Shown in pieces: positions 46,603-55,054 of a stretch of DNA of 64,000 nucleotides. How positions within the stretch are numbered: position 1 is the stretch's first letter; each line of letters begins with the position of its first letter. The notes beneath the pieces were generated by a model. The model was not told the origin of the DNA, made no database searches, and saw only the letters and a list, made by a program, of their open reading frames with translations. This DNA comes from an uncultured Flavihumibacter sp. (lineage in GTDB: Bacteria > Bacteroidota > Bacteroidia > Chitinophagales > Chitinophagaceae). The position numbers were made by a program, and so were the translations under genes. Location of the stretch: NCBI GenBank assembly GCA_902168105.1, contig CABHOY010000013.1:62001-126000 (forward strand), given 5' to 3'.

Positions 46603-48141
46603 ATGGCCTCAAAACACATTTCCGAAACAATCGATATCAGGCAGTTGACCCCTGAAGATTACCTTGACCTGAAAGAATCCATGGTCTCCGCGTACGCTGA
46701 CATGGAGGGCAGCTACTGGCGCGAGCCTACCATACGCAGGCTGGTAGAGCTTTTTCCCGAAGGACAGATCGCCGTTACCGTTAATGATAAAGTGGTAGGC
46801 TGTGCACTGTCTATAATTGTCGACTACGAAAAATTCGGTGACGAACATACGTATGAACAAATAACGGGCTATTATACTTTTAGTACACACGACCGCAAAG
46901 GCGATGTACTTTACGGTATCGAGGTTTTTGTGCATCCTGACTATCGTGGCCGACGATTGGCCCGCCGCTTGTACGATGCCCGCAAAACCCTTTGCGAAAG
47001 ATTGAACCTTCGTGGTATCGTTGCCGGTGGCCGTATCCCGAATTACCTGAATTATGCGGATGAAATGTCGCCGAGGGACTACATCGAAAAAGTGCGTGAT
47101 AAAGAGATCTATGATCCTACACTGACCTTTCAGTTCTCGAACGACTTCCAGGTGAAGAAGATCCTGAAGAATTATCTCCCGCACGACGAATCTTCTATGG
47201 GTTTCGCCACCTTGCTGCAATGGTATAATATCTACTATGAAAAAGACCAGGATACCATCCGCTATAATAAATCTACCGTGCGCATAGGGCTCGTGCAATG
47301 GCAGATGCGTGACTATGGCAGCATGGATGGTTTTATGGAACAGGTGGAATATTTTATAGATGCGGTGAGCGATTACGGATCAGACTTTGTCGTATTCCCC
47401 GAGTTGTTCAATGCGCCGCTCATGGCGGAGTTTAGCCAGCGGGATTCTGCCGGGGCTATCAGGGGAGTGGCAAAATATACAGAGCAGCTGAGAGAGCAGT
47501 TTATAAAACATGCCGTGTCCTATAATGTGAACATCATCTGTGGCAGTATGCCTATTGTAATTGATGAAGCACTTTATAACATCTGTTACCTTTGCCGCCG
47601 TGATGGCACTTATGAACAGTATATAAAAATGCATCCGACACCCAGTGAAGTATACGCCTGGGGTGTCAAGGGCGGCGACCAGCTAAAAGTGTTTGATACA
47701 GATTGTGGCAAAATCGGTATCCAGATATGTTATGACGTAGAGTTTCCAGAACCATCCCGTATCTTGTCGGAACAGGGAATGCAAATATTGTTTGTACCTT
47801 TCCTGACCGATACACAACATGCCTTCAATCGTGTGAGGTTCTGTGCACAGGCCAGAGCTATAGAGAATGAATGTTACGTAGCCATGGCTGGTTGTGTTGG
47901 TAATTTGCCGAAGGTCAATAATATGGACCTGCAATATGCCCAGAGCGCCGTACTTACGCCTTCTGATTTTGCATTCCCCGTTAACGGTGTGAAAGCAGAC
48001 GCCACGGCCAATACCGAAATGGTGGTCATTGCAGATGTAGACCTTGTACTGCTGAAAGAGTTAAATGCCTTTGGCAGCGTGCAAACAAAGAAAGATATGC
48101 GTAAAGACCTCTACGAGGTAAAATGGAAAAAACGCTCATAA
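46603..48141 (+). CDS. GNAT N-acetyltransferase / nitrilase-superfamily amidohydrolase fusion
   Basis: A 512-residue two-domain cytoplasmic protein. The N-terminal GNAT domain (about 10-190) has YGIEVFVHPDYRGRRLARRLYDARK (about 104-127), the acetyl-CoA-binding R/QxxGxG/A-type turn being RGRRLA. The C-terminal carbon-nitrogen hydrolase domain (about 225-510) has the complete Glu-Lys-Cys triad: E267 in VFPELFN, K342 in YIKMHPTPSE and C376 in GIQICYDVEFPEPS. The start at 46603 (MASKHISE) is preferred to the in-frame extension to 46525. This fusion is widespread in bacteria and its substrate is unknown to me. A thiamine-binding-type gene follows 18 bases later. Confidence 0.9.
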   Translation: MASKHISETIDIRQLTPEDYLDLKESMVSAYADMEGSYWREPTIRRLVELFPEGQIAVTVNDKVVGCALSIIVDYEKFGDEHTYEQITGYYTFSTHDRKGDVLYGIEVFVHPDYRGRRLARRLYDARKTLCERLNLRGIVAGGRIPNYLNYADEMSPRDYIEKVRDKEIYDPTLTFQFSNDFQVKKILKNYLPHDESSMGFATLLQWYNIYYEKDQDTIRYNKSTVRIGLVQWQMRDYGSMDGFMEQVEYFIDAVSDYGSDFVVFPELFNAPLMAEFSQRDSAGAIRGVAKYTEQLREQFIKHAVSYNVNIICGSMPIVIDEALYNICYLCRRDGTYEQYIKMHPTPSEVYAWGVKGGDQLKVFDTDCGKIGIQICYDVEFPEPSRILSEQGMQILFVPFLTDTQHAFNRVRFCAQARAIENECYVAMAGCVGNLPKVNNMDLQYAQSAVLTPSDFAFPVNGVKADATANTEMVVIADVDLVLLKELNAFGSVQTKKDMRKDLYEVKWKKRS

Positions 48142-48159
48142 CAACAGTATATAATCAAT

Positions 48160-48453
48160 ATGACACACAAGATCAACTTAGCATTACAGATCCTTCCATC
48201 CGTTCCGAGCGAGCAGGTATACGCCGTGGTAGACGAAGCGATCGCCGTAATACAGGCGTCAGGACTAAAGTACAGGGTATGTCCTTTTGAAACGGTAATA
48301 GAAGGTACCTACGATGAATGTATGGAAGTAGTTCGCAAGGCCCAGGAAGTCTGCTTTAAAGCCGGTGCTTCACAGCTGCTGGTATATGTAAAAATGCAGA
48401 TCAAAAAAGATGCGGACGTAAGCATTGAAGATAAGACCGGCAAATATGACTAA
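48160..48453 (+). CDS. MTH1187 / YqgV-type thiamine-binding family protein
   Basis: A 97-residue ferredoxin-like-fold protein. The N-terminal strand INLALQILPSVPSEQVYAVVDEAIAVIQASGLKYRVCPFETVIEGTYDECMEVV follows the family pattern of an even strand, a helix, then SGL.Y.V.PFET.IEG. Members (MTH1187, YkoF-like) bind thiamine or related small ligands. It follows the GNAT-nitrilase gene by 18 bases and is probably co-transcribed with it. No TPP riboswitch is visible upstream. Confidence 0.85.
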   Translation: MTHKINLALQILPSVPSEQVYAVVDEAIAVIQASGLKYRVCPFETVIEGTYDECMEVVRKAQEVCFKAGASQLLVYVKMQIKKDADVSIEDKTGKYD

Positions 48454-48460
48454 GCCATAT

Positions 48461-49732
48461 TTATCTGAAAAGGAAATACGTTTCCAGTGATAACAGACCA
48501 ATGATCATTCCGGCAGCAAGCCTTATCAGCTGGCCCCTGTTGATACGGATGTAGGGCGCCAGCATGATGATGAATAACGGAGCCGTTTGTGCCACATACC
48601 TTGAACTGAAAAGATGTGTTACCTTAAAACTGGTAGCCAGCATCAGCAAAACAGACAGTAGTATGAACAGGGAAAATGGCTCCGTACGGCGCTCCATCCA
48701 CTGCAGGAATGCGCAGTACAGGAAGTACAGCGCGATAGTGAGCAGAAAGGGAGAGATGAGATAAGGATATATCTGCATGACGGCTGCCGGGAAGATCTTT
48801 CCTAACACTCCACTAAGCGGAGCATATGCATAATGCAGCCAGTAATAGTTAACAGGCAGCAATATGACATATAGCAGGACCAATACCAATAATATCAGCC
48901 GGTTGTAAGTGAACCATGCAGGTGCAACGATCAGCACGATCAACGCTCCATAAGCAAAGGCCAGTATCCCATGCCAGAAAACTATTCCTCCTTCATTGAT
49001 GATGGCCTGCTTAGGCGGTACCAAACCTCCCCAGATCACAAATACCGGCATACAGCAGAGCAGGGCTACGGTCATGTATATACTCACAATTATGCGGCGC
49101 TTCCGTACTTCTCCACCGATTTGTAGCAAGAGTAAGAGCGCAGAGGGGACCAGCACTACAAAAGGAGAGCGTCCCAGTATCGCCAACCCGAGGCTTAAAC
49201 CCGCCAGTAGCGACAAGCCCACACCTAACCACCATCGTTTGCGGGTATAGTCGGGCGCCAGCTGCAAAAGCCAGATTGATAAGCTTGCAAACAGCATTGC
49301 CGGTATCTCGGTCAATGCCATGCCAGACACCGTCCATATCATAGGCACTGCCATAATATGTAACGCCGGAAGCCACACGTTCTGCTTTATCCTTCGCTGC
49401 AGCTGCGTCTTTCGTACGATCGCTGCCAGCAGGACGATGATCATCAGCAACATGAACGTATTCACCAGCCGGATGCCCGGTGGCTGTAAATGCGTGATAG
49501 GGCGCAGCGCATAGTGTACAAACTGATATAATGGACCAGGCGCCTGGTTGTCTATATTCAGGAAGAACTCGCGGGAAAGACCGTATTGATCGAGAAGAAG
49601 GACGTTGGGTATCAAAAGCGGCTCATCAAATAACGGCGGTTGCCGGTGGATGATCGTGATGACCAGCAATAAGAGATACCCGGTTATACCGGTAGCGATT
49701 ATTGATCTCTCTTGTTCCTTGGGGTATCGCAT
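48461..49732 (-). CDS. Polytopic membrane protein, possible GT-C glycosyltransferase
   Basis: From the ATG at 49732 (MRYPKEQER) the protein has 423 residues and about eleven membrane segments. After segment 1 comes an acidic loop, QPPLFDEPLLIPN (D36-E37), like the catalytic loop of GT-C enzymes, and GLSREFFLNIDNQAPGPLYQFVH resembles the donor-side loop of that class. Two upstream in-frame ATGs (49756, 49801) fall inside a strong hairpin and palindrome, so I prefer the later start. The family is not recognised; it could be a protein or lipid mannosyltransferase relative. It ends 7 bases from the convergent thiamine-binding-type gene. Confidence 0.65.
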   Translation of the reverse strand: MRYPKEQERSIIATGITGYLLLLVITIIHRQPPLFDEPLLIPNVLLLDQYGLSREFFLNIDNQAPGPLYQFVHYALRPITHLQPPGIRLVNTFMLLMIIVLLAAIVRKTQLQRRIKQNVWLPALHIMAVPMIWTVSGMALTEIPAMLFASLSIWLLQLAPDYTRKRWWLGVGLSLLAGLSLGLAILGRSPFVVLVPSALLLLLQIGGEVRKRRIIVSIYMTVALLCCMPVFVIWGGLVPPKQAIINEGGIVFWHGILAFAYGALIVLIVAPAWFTYNRLILLVLVLLYVILLPVNYYWLHYAYAPLSGVLGKIFPAAVMQIYPYLISPFLLTIALYFLYCAFLQWMERRTEPFSLFILLSVLLMLATSFKVTHLFSSRYVAQTAPLFIIMLAPYIRINRGQLIRLAAGMIIGLLSLETYFLFR

Positions 49733-49754
49733 GTTCGTAGTTCGATAGCTGATC

Positions 49755-49812
49755 ATCCATAGACCCCGGTGAATGCTCCCCCGTGGTCTATGGATAATCA
49801 TGCATGATTATC
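49755..49812. repeat. Strong hairpin plus perfect 20-base palindrome after the yeiH gene
   Basis: ATCCATAGACC (49755-49765) pairs with GGTCTATGGAT (49785-49795), with an inner CGG/CCG. Overlapping it, 49793-49812 is a perfect 20-base palindrome centred on ATGCAT that includes the stop codon of the yeiH gene at 49808. There is no T tract, so it may act as a processing or regulatory structure, or as a weak terminator. Confidence 0.75.
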
Positions 49813-51055
49813 TACCGAACACAAGGTACGCTATTACCAGTGTAAATATGATATTGAAGGCCTGGGCAATGATAAAGGCCATTGCAGGACGGCCATTCTC
49901 CATTTTAAAAATATCGGTGAACTTAGTCTCCAGTCCTATACAGGTAAACGCAATAGCGAACCAATATGTTTGCAGTTCCTTTAAAGGACCTTTCGCCGCA
50001 GCTACAGATGCAGTTGGCAGTACAAACGAAAAAAGGAGGGATGCCAGTACGAAACCTAGTACGAACTTGGGGAAACGCTCCCATATAGTGCGAACGGTCG
50101 GTTTCTCATATCCTGCTTCCTTGCGGGAATAAGACCAGTACAGGGAAATAAAGAATGCGGCCAGTCCAAGTAATACATTCTGTGAGAACTTCACCAGCGT
50201 TGCATATTTCAGCGCCTCTTCGCCCAGCATGGTACCTGCCGCCACAACGGCGCCGGAAGTATCGATGGTACCACCCAGCCAGGCGCCTGCCACAGCTGGC
50301 GACATATGCGCCCAAACAGCAATATAGGGCATGAAAAGCATCATGGGGATCGCTACAATGAGTACCAGGGAAATAACATGTGATAGTTTCTTGTTGTCAC
50401 CCTCAATAGCTCCCGCCGTAGCAATCGCTGCCGACACACCGCAAATGGAGACCGCACTGGATATCATCATACGGAACTCATCGTCCAGCTTCAGCTTCCG
50501 GCATACCCAGAAACTAAAATACCATACGGTGAACACCACGGCTACAGACTGGAGTATCCCGAGCCCGCCGGCCTTGATAATATCCTGGAAGAATACGTTA
50601 GCGCCCAGCAGTACAAGACCGATCTTGATATACAACTCTGTTTGTATAGCCGGTTTCAGTATAGCCGGTATGCCAAATATGTTGCTGATCAGTAATCCCA
50701 GTATCAGGCTGAATAGAACGACCTCTACACCAAAATCCTTCACTGTTTTATTGGCGGCGATGAACTGCGCCAGTAAAGAGACAAGAACGATAAACAGCAG
50801 TGAAACAAATAATTTTGCAACCTCCACTTTTCCAGTGAACGCTTTGGCCAGCAACAGGCTGCCAAATACCCAGAGAAATAAAAGCCCGGTTTGCGCCCAT
50901 ACAGCGGCTCCCCCGAACTGGGCCGTCACTACGGAAGCCTCATTCCAGACCGCGATCTTCGGGAATACAGGTTTCAGGCCAAAAAGCACCAGGCCAATAG
51001 TTAAAAAAGCAATAATTACAGCAATCCAATCTTCATGAAGCGTTTTCTTAGGCAT
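49808..51055 (-). CDS. yeiH: YeiH/UPF0324 family putative sulfate exporter
   Basis: A 415-residue inner-membrane protein from MPKKTLHEDW (ATG 51053-51055); the ATG at 51070 adds five residues. About ten membrane segments are visible. Family motifs are FGIPAILKPAIQTELYIKIGLVLLGANVFFQDI (about 120-152), AVSICGVSAAIATAGAI (about 205-221) and GGTIDTSGAVVAAG (about 258-271). YeiH proteins are annotated as putative sulfate exporters on limited evidence. It follows the SpmAB-like gene by 84 bases on the same strand. Confidence 0.9.
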   Translation of the reverse strand: MPKKTLHEDWIAVIIAFLTIGLVLFGLKPVFPKIAVWNEASVVTAQFGGAAVWAQTGLLFLWVFGSLLLAKAFTGKVEVAKLFVSLLFIVLVSLLAQFIAANKTVKDFGVEVVLFSLILGLLISNIFGIPAILKPAIQTELYIKIGLVLLGANVFFQDIIKAGGLGILQSVAVVFTVWYFSFWVCRKLKLDDEFRMMISSAVSICGVSAAIATAGAIEGDNKKLSHVISLVLIVAIPMMLFMPYIAVWAHMSPAVAGAWLGGTIDTSGAVVAAGTMLGEEALKYATLVKFSQNVLLGLAAFFISLYWSYSRKEAGYEKPTVRTIWERFPKFVLGFVLASLLFSFVLPTASVAAAKGPLKELQTYWFAIAFTCIGLETKFTDIFKMENGRPAMAFIIAQAFNIIFTLVIAYLVFGR

Positions 51056-51139
51056 GACAGTAAATAACATTAAATGATTAAGAGTTCCCCTTGGTGGAAG
51101 CGGATTTATTGGTGGTGGACCCCAAGTTAATAAAAGAAA

Positions 51140-52372
51140 TCAATGAAAGAAAATGTAGCCCAAAACAATTGCAGCCACCAGTCCCACTACATCAGCGATC
51201 AGGCCGCACGTCAGCGCATATTTTGTCTTTTTGATATTTACTGAACCGAAATACACCGCGAGAACGTAAAAAGTGGTTTCAGTTGAGCCTTGTATAATAC
51301 TGGCCAGACGGCCTGCAAACGAGTCCGGACCATGGGTTTTCAATACATCGACCATCAGCGCCCGGGCAGCACCGCCGCTTAATGGTTTCATTAATCCGAC
51401 AGGCAGGGCAGGTACGAAATCAGTGTTCATGCCAAGTCCGGCAAACAGGCTGGCAATAGCGTCCAGTACATAGTCCATACATCCCGTGTTCCTGAACGTA
51501 CTGATAGCCACCAGCATTGTTACCAGGTAAGGAATGATAGTTATAGATACCTGGAAGCCTTCCTTTGCTCCATCAATGAACACATCATAGACATTGATCT
51601 TTTTAACAACACCCAGTGTCAGGAAAGCTACGATGATGGCAAAAATGGTGAACCCGCCCACGAATGCCGTATACTCAGCCAGCTGCGCTGTGGTGAAGTA
51701 AGGCATCATCCGGTACAGGCCGTATATGAGCAGGGCAAAAATGCTGAACGTAATGACTATCGGCGCTCTCAGTAAATTGATCCGCTGGTAGAGGGCTACT
51801 GCTATCAGACCGGAAACAAAAGAAATAAAAGTGCCTATCAGCGTAGGAATAAATATATCAGCAGCATTGTGGGAACCGGCGGCAAGCCGGAGGGCAATTA
51901 CCGAAGTGGGTATCAGCGTGATCCCCGCCGTATTAAGCACCAGGAACATGATCTGGGCATTGGTAGCAGTGTCCGGCTCCGGGTTCAGTTCCTGCAGTTG
52001 TTTCATAGCCTTTAGCCCCACTGGTGTGGCCGCATTGTCCAGCCCCAATGCGTTAGCGCTGAAGTTCATCAGTACAGATCCCATAGCAGGGTGCTTTTTA
52101 GGTATCCCCGGGAATAGCTTGGAAAAGAATGGGTCCACGGCCTTCGCCAGAATGCTGATCATTCCACCTTTCTCGCCAACTTTCATGATCCCCAGCCAGA
52201 AGGTCATGATCCCCGCCAGCCCGAGAGAGATCTCCGCACCCGTTTTGGCGCTGTCGAACATGCCATTCATCACGCTGGTGAATACAGCTGTATCATGGAG
52301 GAAGATCAGCCGGCAAACAGCCACAACGAAAGAGATCAGGAAAAATGCGAGCCAGACATAATTTAATGCCAT
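51140..52372 (-). CDS. SpmA-SpmB fusion, nucleoside-recognition (Gate) domain membrane protein
   Basis: A membrane protein of 410 residues from MALNYVWLAFF (ATG at 52372), joining SpmA-like (about 1-200) and SpmB-like (about 215-410) halves. SpmA features are SAKTGAEISLGLAGIMTFWLGIMKVGEKGG and NFSANALGLDNAATPVGLKAM. The SpmB half has PALPVGLMKPLSGGAARALM and GSTETTFYVLAVYFGSV. TAGATTTG on the minus strand (52394-52401) fits a -7 element and would start transcripts just before 52372; ATGs at 52393 and 52408 are alternatives. In non-sporulating Bacteroidota this family is probably a transporter of unknown substrate. Confidence 0.88.
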   Translation of the reverse strand: MALNYVWLAFFLISFVVAVCRLIFLHDTAVFTSVMNGMFDSAKTGAEISLGLAGIMTFWLGIMKVGEKGGMISILAKAVDPFFSKLFPGIPKKHPAMGSVLMNFSANALGLDNAATPVGLKAMKQLQELNPEPDTATNAQIMFLVLNTAGITLIPTSVIALRLAAGSHNAADIFIPTLIGTFISFVSGLIAVALYQRINLLRAPIVITFSIFALLIYGLYRMMPYFTTAQLAEYTAFVGGFTIFAIIVAFLTLGVVKKINVYDVFIDGAKEGFQVSITIIPYLVTMLVAISTFRNTGCMDYVLDAIASLFAGLGMNTDFVPALPVGLMKPLSGGAARALMVDVLKTHGPDSFAGRLASIIQGSTETTFYVLAVYFGSVNIKKTKYALTCGLIADVVGLVAAIVLGYIFFH

Positions 52373-52464
52373 ATATGTGAAATGATTGAACATCAAATCT
52401 AATGGCAAAAATTTAATATTAAAAGTAGAAATCTGTGTTATACCAGATGACGCTGAGCTGACAC

Positions 52465-52496
52465 TTGAATTTGGTAGCTAAAAAAGCTTATCTTCG
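52465..52496 (+). promoter_or_regulatory. Candidate promoter of ychF
   Basis: TTG at 52465-52467, a 21-base spacer and TATCTTCG at 52489-52496 (one mismatch to TAnnTTTG). Transcription would begin about 10 bases before the ATG at 52514. Confidence 0.5.
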
Positions 52497-52513
52497 CGCA
52501 AATTTTTTAAAAA

Positions 52514-53617
52514 ATGGCGTTACAAGTAGGAATTGTTGGTTTGCCGAATGTTGGAAAGTCGACTTTGTTTAATGCGGTAAGCAATAGCGCTAAAGCGCAG
52601 GCCAGTAACTACCGTTTCTGTACCATCGAACCTAACGTCGGACTTGTTGACGTACCTGACGAAAGGCTGGCAAAGCTGGAAGAACTGGTGAAACCCAATC
52701 GCGTAGTTCCTACCACTATCGAATTCGTAGATATCGCAGGCCTTGTAAAAGGCGCCAGCAAAGGTGAAGGTCTTGGTAACAAGTTCCTCGCCAATATCCG
52801 TGAGGTAGACGCGATCGTACACGTGATCCGTTGCTTCGAAGACGATAATATCCTAAGAGAAGAAGGTGCTATCAACCCTGTGGCTGATAAAGAGATCATT
52901 GACACTGAGTTACAGCTGAAAGACCTCGAAAGCGTGGAAAAGAAAATTGCACGTACCGAGAAAATGGCTAAAACCGGTGGTGATCCGAAAGCTAAAGTAG
53001 AATTCGAGATCCTGAAAAAATGCCAGGAACACCTGGAAAAAGGTAAAAATATCCGTGAGCTGGGACTTAGCAAGGAAGATCGCGTTGCGATCGCCGACCT
53101 GTTCCTGCTGACAGAAAAACCGGTACTGTATGTAGCTAACGTAGACGAAGGTTCCATGCTGACCGGCAACAAGTACTCAGAACAGCTGCAGGCTTCCGTA
53201 AATGCGGAAAACGCTATCGTTGTAGTAATGAACAACAGTATCGAAGCCCAGATCTCTGAGATGGAAGCTCCGGAAGATAAAGAACTGTTCCTTTCCGAAT
53301 ATAACCTGACCGAACCAGGCCTGAACCGCCTGATCCGTTCTGCTTACAGCCTCCTGAACCTGATCACCTACTTTACCGCAGGCGTACAGGAAGTAAGGGC
53401 CTGGACCATCCATACCGGATGGAAAGCGCCACAGGCTGCCAGTGTGATCCACACCGATTTCGAGAAAGGTTTCATCAAGGCAGAGGTGATCGCCTATGAT
53501 GACTATGTGAAGTATGGCTCCGAAACAGCCTGCCGCGACAACGGCCGCTTACGCATAGAAGGTAAAGAATATATCGTTAGCGATGGTGACGTTATGCACT
53601 TCCGCTTCAACGTATAA
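52514..53617 (+). CDS. ychF: Redox-regulated ATPase YchF (Obg family)
   Basis: A 367-residue cytoplasmic P-loop ATPase. G1 is GLPNVGKSTLFNAVS (residues 9-23), the switch region FCTIEPNVGLVDVPDERL follows, G3 is DIAGLVKGASKGEGLGNKFL, and the altered G4 motif is NVDEG, giving ATP over GTP preference as known for YchF/OLA1. The coiled-coil region (about 125-200) and C-terminal TGS domain (DFEKGFIKAEVIAYDD ... GKEYIVSDGDVMHFRFNV) are complete. It binds ribosomes and takes part in the oxidative-stress response in other bacteria. It appears to be a single-gene transcript. Confidence 0.98.
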   Translation: MALQVGIVGLPNVGKSTLFNAVSNSAKAQASNYRFCTIEPNVGLVDVPDERLAKLEELVKPNRVVPTTIEFVDIAGLVKGASKGEGLGNKFLANIREVDAIVHVIRCFEDDNILREEGAINPVADKEIIDTELQLKDLESVEKKIARTEKMAKTGGDPKAKVEFEILKKCQEHLEKGKNIRELGLSKEDRVAIADLFLLTEKPVLYVANVDEGSMLTGNKYSEQLQASVNAENAIVVVMNNSIEAQISEMEAPEDKELFLSEYNLTEPGLNRLIRSAYSLLNLITYFTAGVQEVRAWTIHTGWKAPQAASVIHTDFEKGFIKAEVIAYDDYVKYGSETACRDNGRLRIEGKEYIVSDGDVMHFRFNV

Positions 53618-53941
53618 AGATACTTCAGGGTTCTCAACCACTGAGGGGTACAACAAATCTAAGATGTCCTGGGGCCTTCCCCGGGACGTCGCTATTTTAG
53701 GGGTGTCCGGATCTCCGGCGTAAATGGACGGCCCAATGCCCAACGTGGATCCAGGACACATATCTGGTACGTGTATCGTCCAGGCATTTTATGAACCCCG
53801 GGATGGAATCCCAGGGCTACAAACACCGCGCCCCCTGATGGGGTCGATCAACTCGTATATCTGTTCAAGTCCAACTATGCGTCGTATATACGTCGTGTAT
53901 GAAGCATGTATGCGTCGTGTATAAAGCGTATTCGAAAGGAT
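53618..53941. repeat. Hairpin-rich intergenic repeat region between convergent genes
   Basis: A 324-base gap without a gene I can support. It holds GATGTCCTGGGG..CCCCGGGACGTC (53663-53690), CCGGATCTCCGG (53707-53718), CCCGGGAT/ATCCCAGGG (53797-53816) and CCCC/GGGG (53832-53843). The stretch around 53795-53850 (CCCGGGATgGAATCCCaGGGCTACAAAC...) resembles dispersed intergenic repeats I recall from other Bacteroidota genomes. At its right end are two tandem 22-base units (53891-53912, 53913-53934) sharing CGTCGTGTAT. Short plus-strand frames across it look like chance. Confidence 0.65.
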
Positions 53942-54952
53942 CTACTCAACCGCCACCACCTCCTTCCATTCCTGCTCCATCATCTTCCTTACCGCCGCAA
54001 ACCGGCTTTGTAACATATGAGGCTGCGTCAACGGATAAAACTGATCGTGTGTCAGATGGAAACCCATGTAAAACACCCAGAACCCTAAACCCAGGTAAGG
54101 TATCGCTGCCAGTTCTTCTTTACTTAACGGACGCTCGGTTTGATACGCGTCCAGGAAAAGCGACCAGGTTTTCTCGCCTTGTTCTGCCGTCAGGCGGCCT
54201 ACATGCATGTCGATCAGCAACTGCTGGCGGAAGGTCATCAGGTCATTTGCCAGCCAGCCTTTTCCGAAGAAATCAAAGTCGAAGAAGGTAATATTGTCCA
54301 GCGCATCAAAGTGGAAATTCTTTGGGAGGAAATCGTAGTGACAGTAGCCGGTGGAGATAACGGTGCTATCGAGCTGTGACAGTGCTGTCTTTACTTTATC
54401 TGCCGCCTGCAACAGCCAGCCATAGGAAGCAGGATCTTCACTGAAATAATCCTTCACGGCAGCCAGGGGCTCAAATAGGGTCGTTTCCAGGTCGAACGTC
54501 CAGCGCTCGTCACTCAGTTGCAGCTGGGAGGACACATTGTGAAAACGCGCCATTTCCCGCCCGAAATTACGTAGCTGTGCCTCGGAAAGGAGATTGTGGG
54601 CACGGCCTTCGGCATAGGTGAACAGCACCGCATGACGGGTACCTTCGGCAGCTTCCAATGGCTGGATATGATGACCGTGTTTGTCGGCCAGCGGATAGGA
54701 TACCGAAATGTCTGCGGCATTCAATGCCGTTAATAATTCCACCTCCGCCCGTATGTTCGGCAGGGTACGATGAGTAGGCCGGTAAATACGCAGAATGAAT
54801 TGCCCGGCTGCTGCGGTCACTAAATAGGTATCGCCCACACCACGGACAATAAACTTACATTGAACAGGGCCTAAGGTATACTGCTGGCTAATATACGTGG
54901 CTAATGCAGTAGGGCTGAGCGTCGAATAAAGGGTAGGGAAAATGGGTTGCAT
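53942..54952 (-). CDS. Phosphotransferase (APH/choline kinase fold), SrkA- or homoserine-kinase-like
   Basis: A 336-residue cytoplasmic kinase-fold protein. The N-lobe has an ATP-binding FIVRGVGDTYLV stretch and FILRIYRP with the Arg/Lys position (about residues 52-59). The catalytic loop is STGYCHYDFLPKNFHF (D207, N212) and the metal-binding segment is ITFFDFDFFGKGW (about 221-233). The domain layout is that of APH-family kinases acting on small molecules or protein Ser/Thr (SrkA, ThrB2), not specifically on aminoglycosides. It is convergent with ychF and divergent from the glycosidase gene. Confidence 0.85.
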   Translation of the reverse strand: MQPIFPTLYSTLSPTALATYISQQYTLGPVQCKFIVRGVGDTYLVTAAAGQFILRIYRPTHRTLPNIRAEVELLTALNAADISVSYPLADKHGHHIQPLEAAEGTRHAVLFTYAEGRAHNLLSEAQLRNFGREMARFHNVSSQLQLSDERWTFDLETTLFEPLAAVKDYFSEDPASYGWLLQAADKVKTALSQLDSTVISTGYCHYDFLPKNFHFDALDNITFFDFDFFGKGWLANDLMTFRQQLLIDMHVGRLTAEQGEKTWSLFLDAYQTERPLSKEELAAIPYLGLGFWVFYMGFHLTHDQFYPLTQPHMLQSRFAAVRKMMEQEWKEVVAVE

Positions 54953-55054
54953 GCTGCAAATATATGATTCCTATATTTTCCTTTGTGTGTACATAATGTT
55001 TGTACATGTAAATACATGTTCGTACATTCGTCTTAAGAGTTAATACACAGATAT

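Noticed and set aside
48142..48159. TPP riboswitch upstream of the thiamine-binding-type gene
   Set aside because: Only 18 bases separate it from the previous gene, too short for a riboswitch.
51140..52372. Sporulation function for the SpmA-SpmB-like gene
   Set aside because: The rest of the window points to non-sporulating Bacteroidota; the name reflects the family, not the role.
53880..53934. CRISPR-like short repeats
   Set aside because: Two adjacent 22-base units plus a partial one, without spacers or cas genes.
53724..54291. Plus-strand frames in the ychF/kinase gap and over the end of the kinase gene
   Set aside because: They run through hairpin repeats or antisense to a clear kinase gene and show no domain or start signal.
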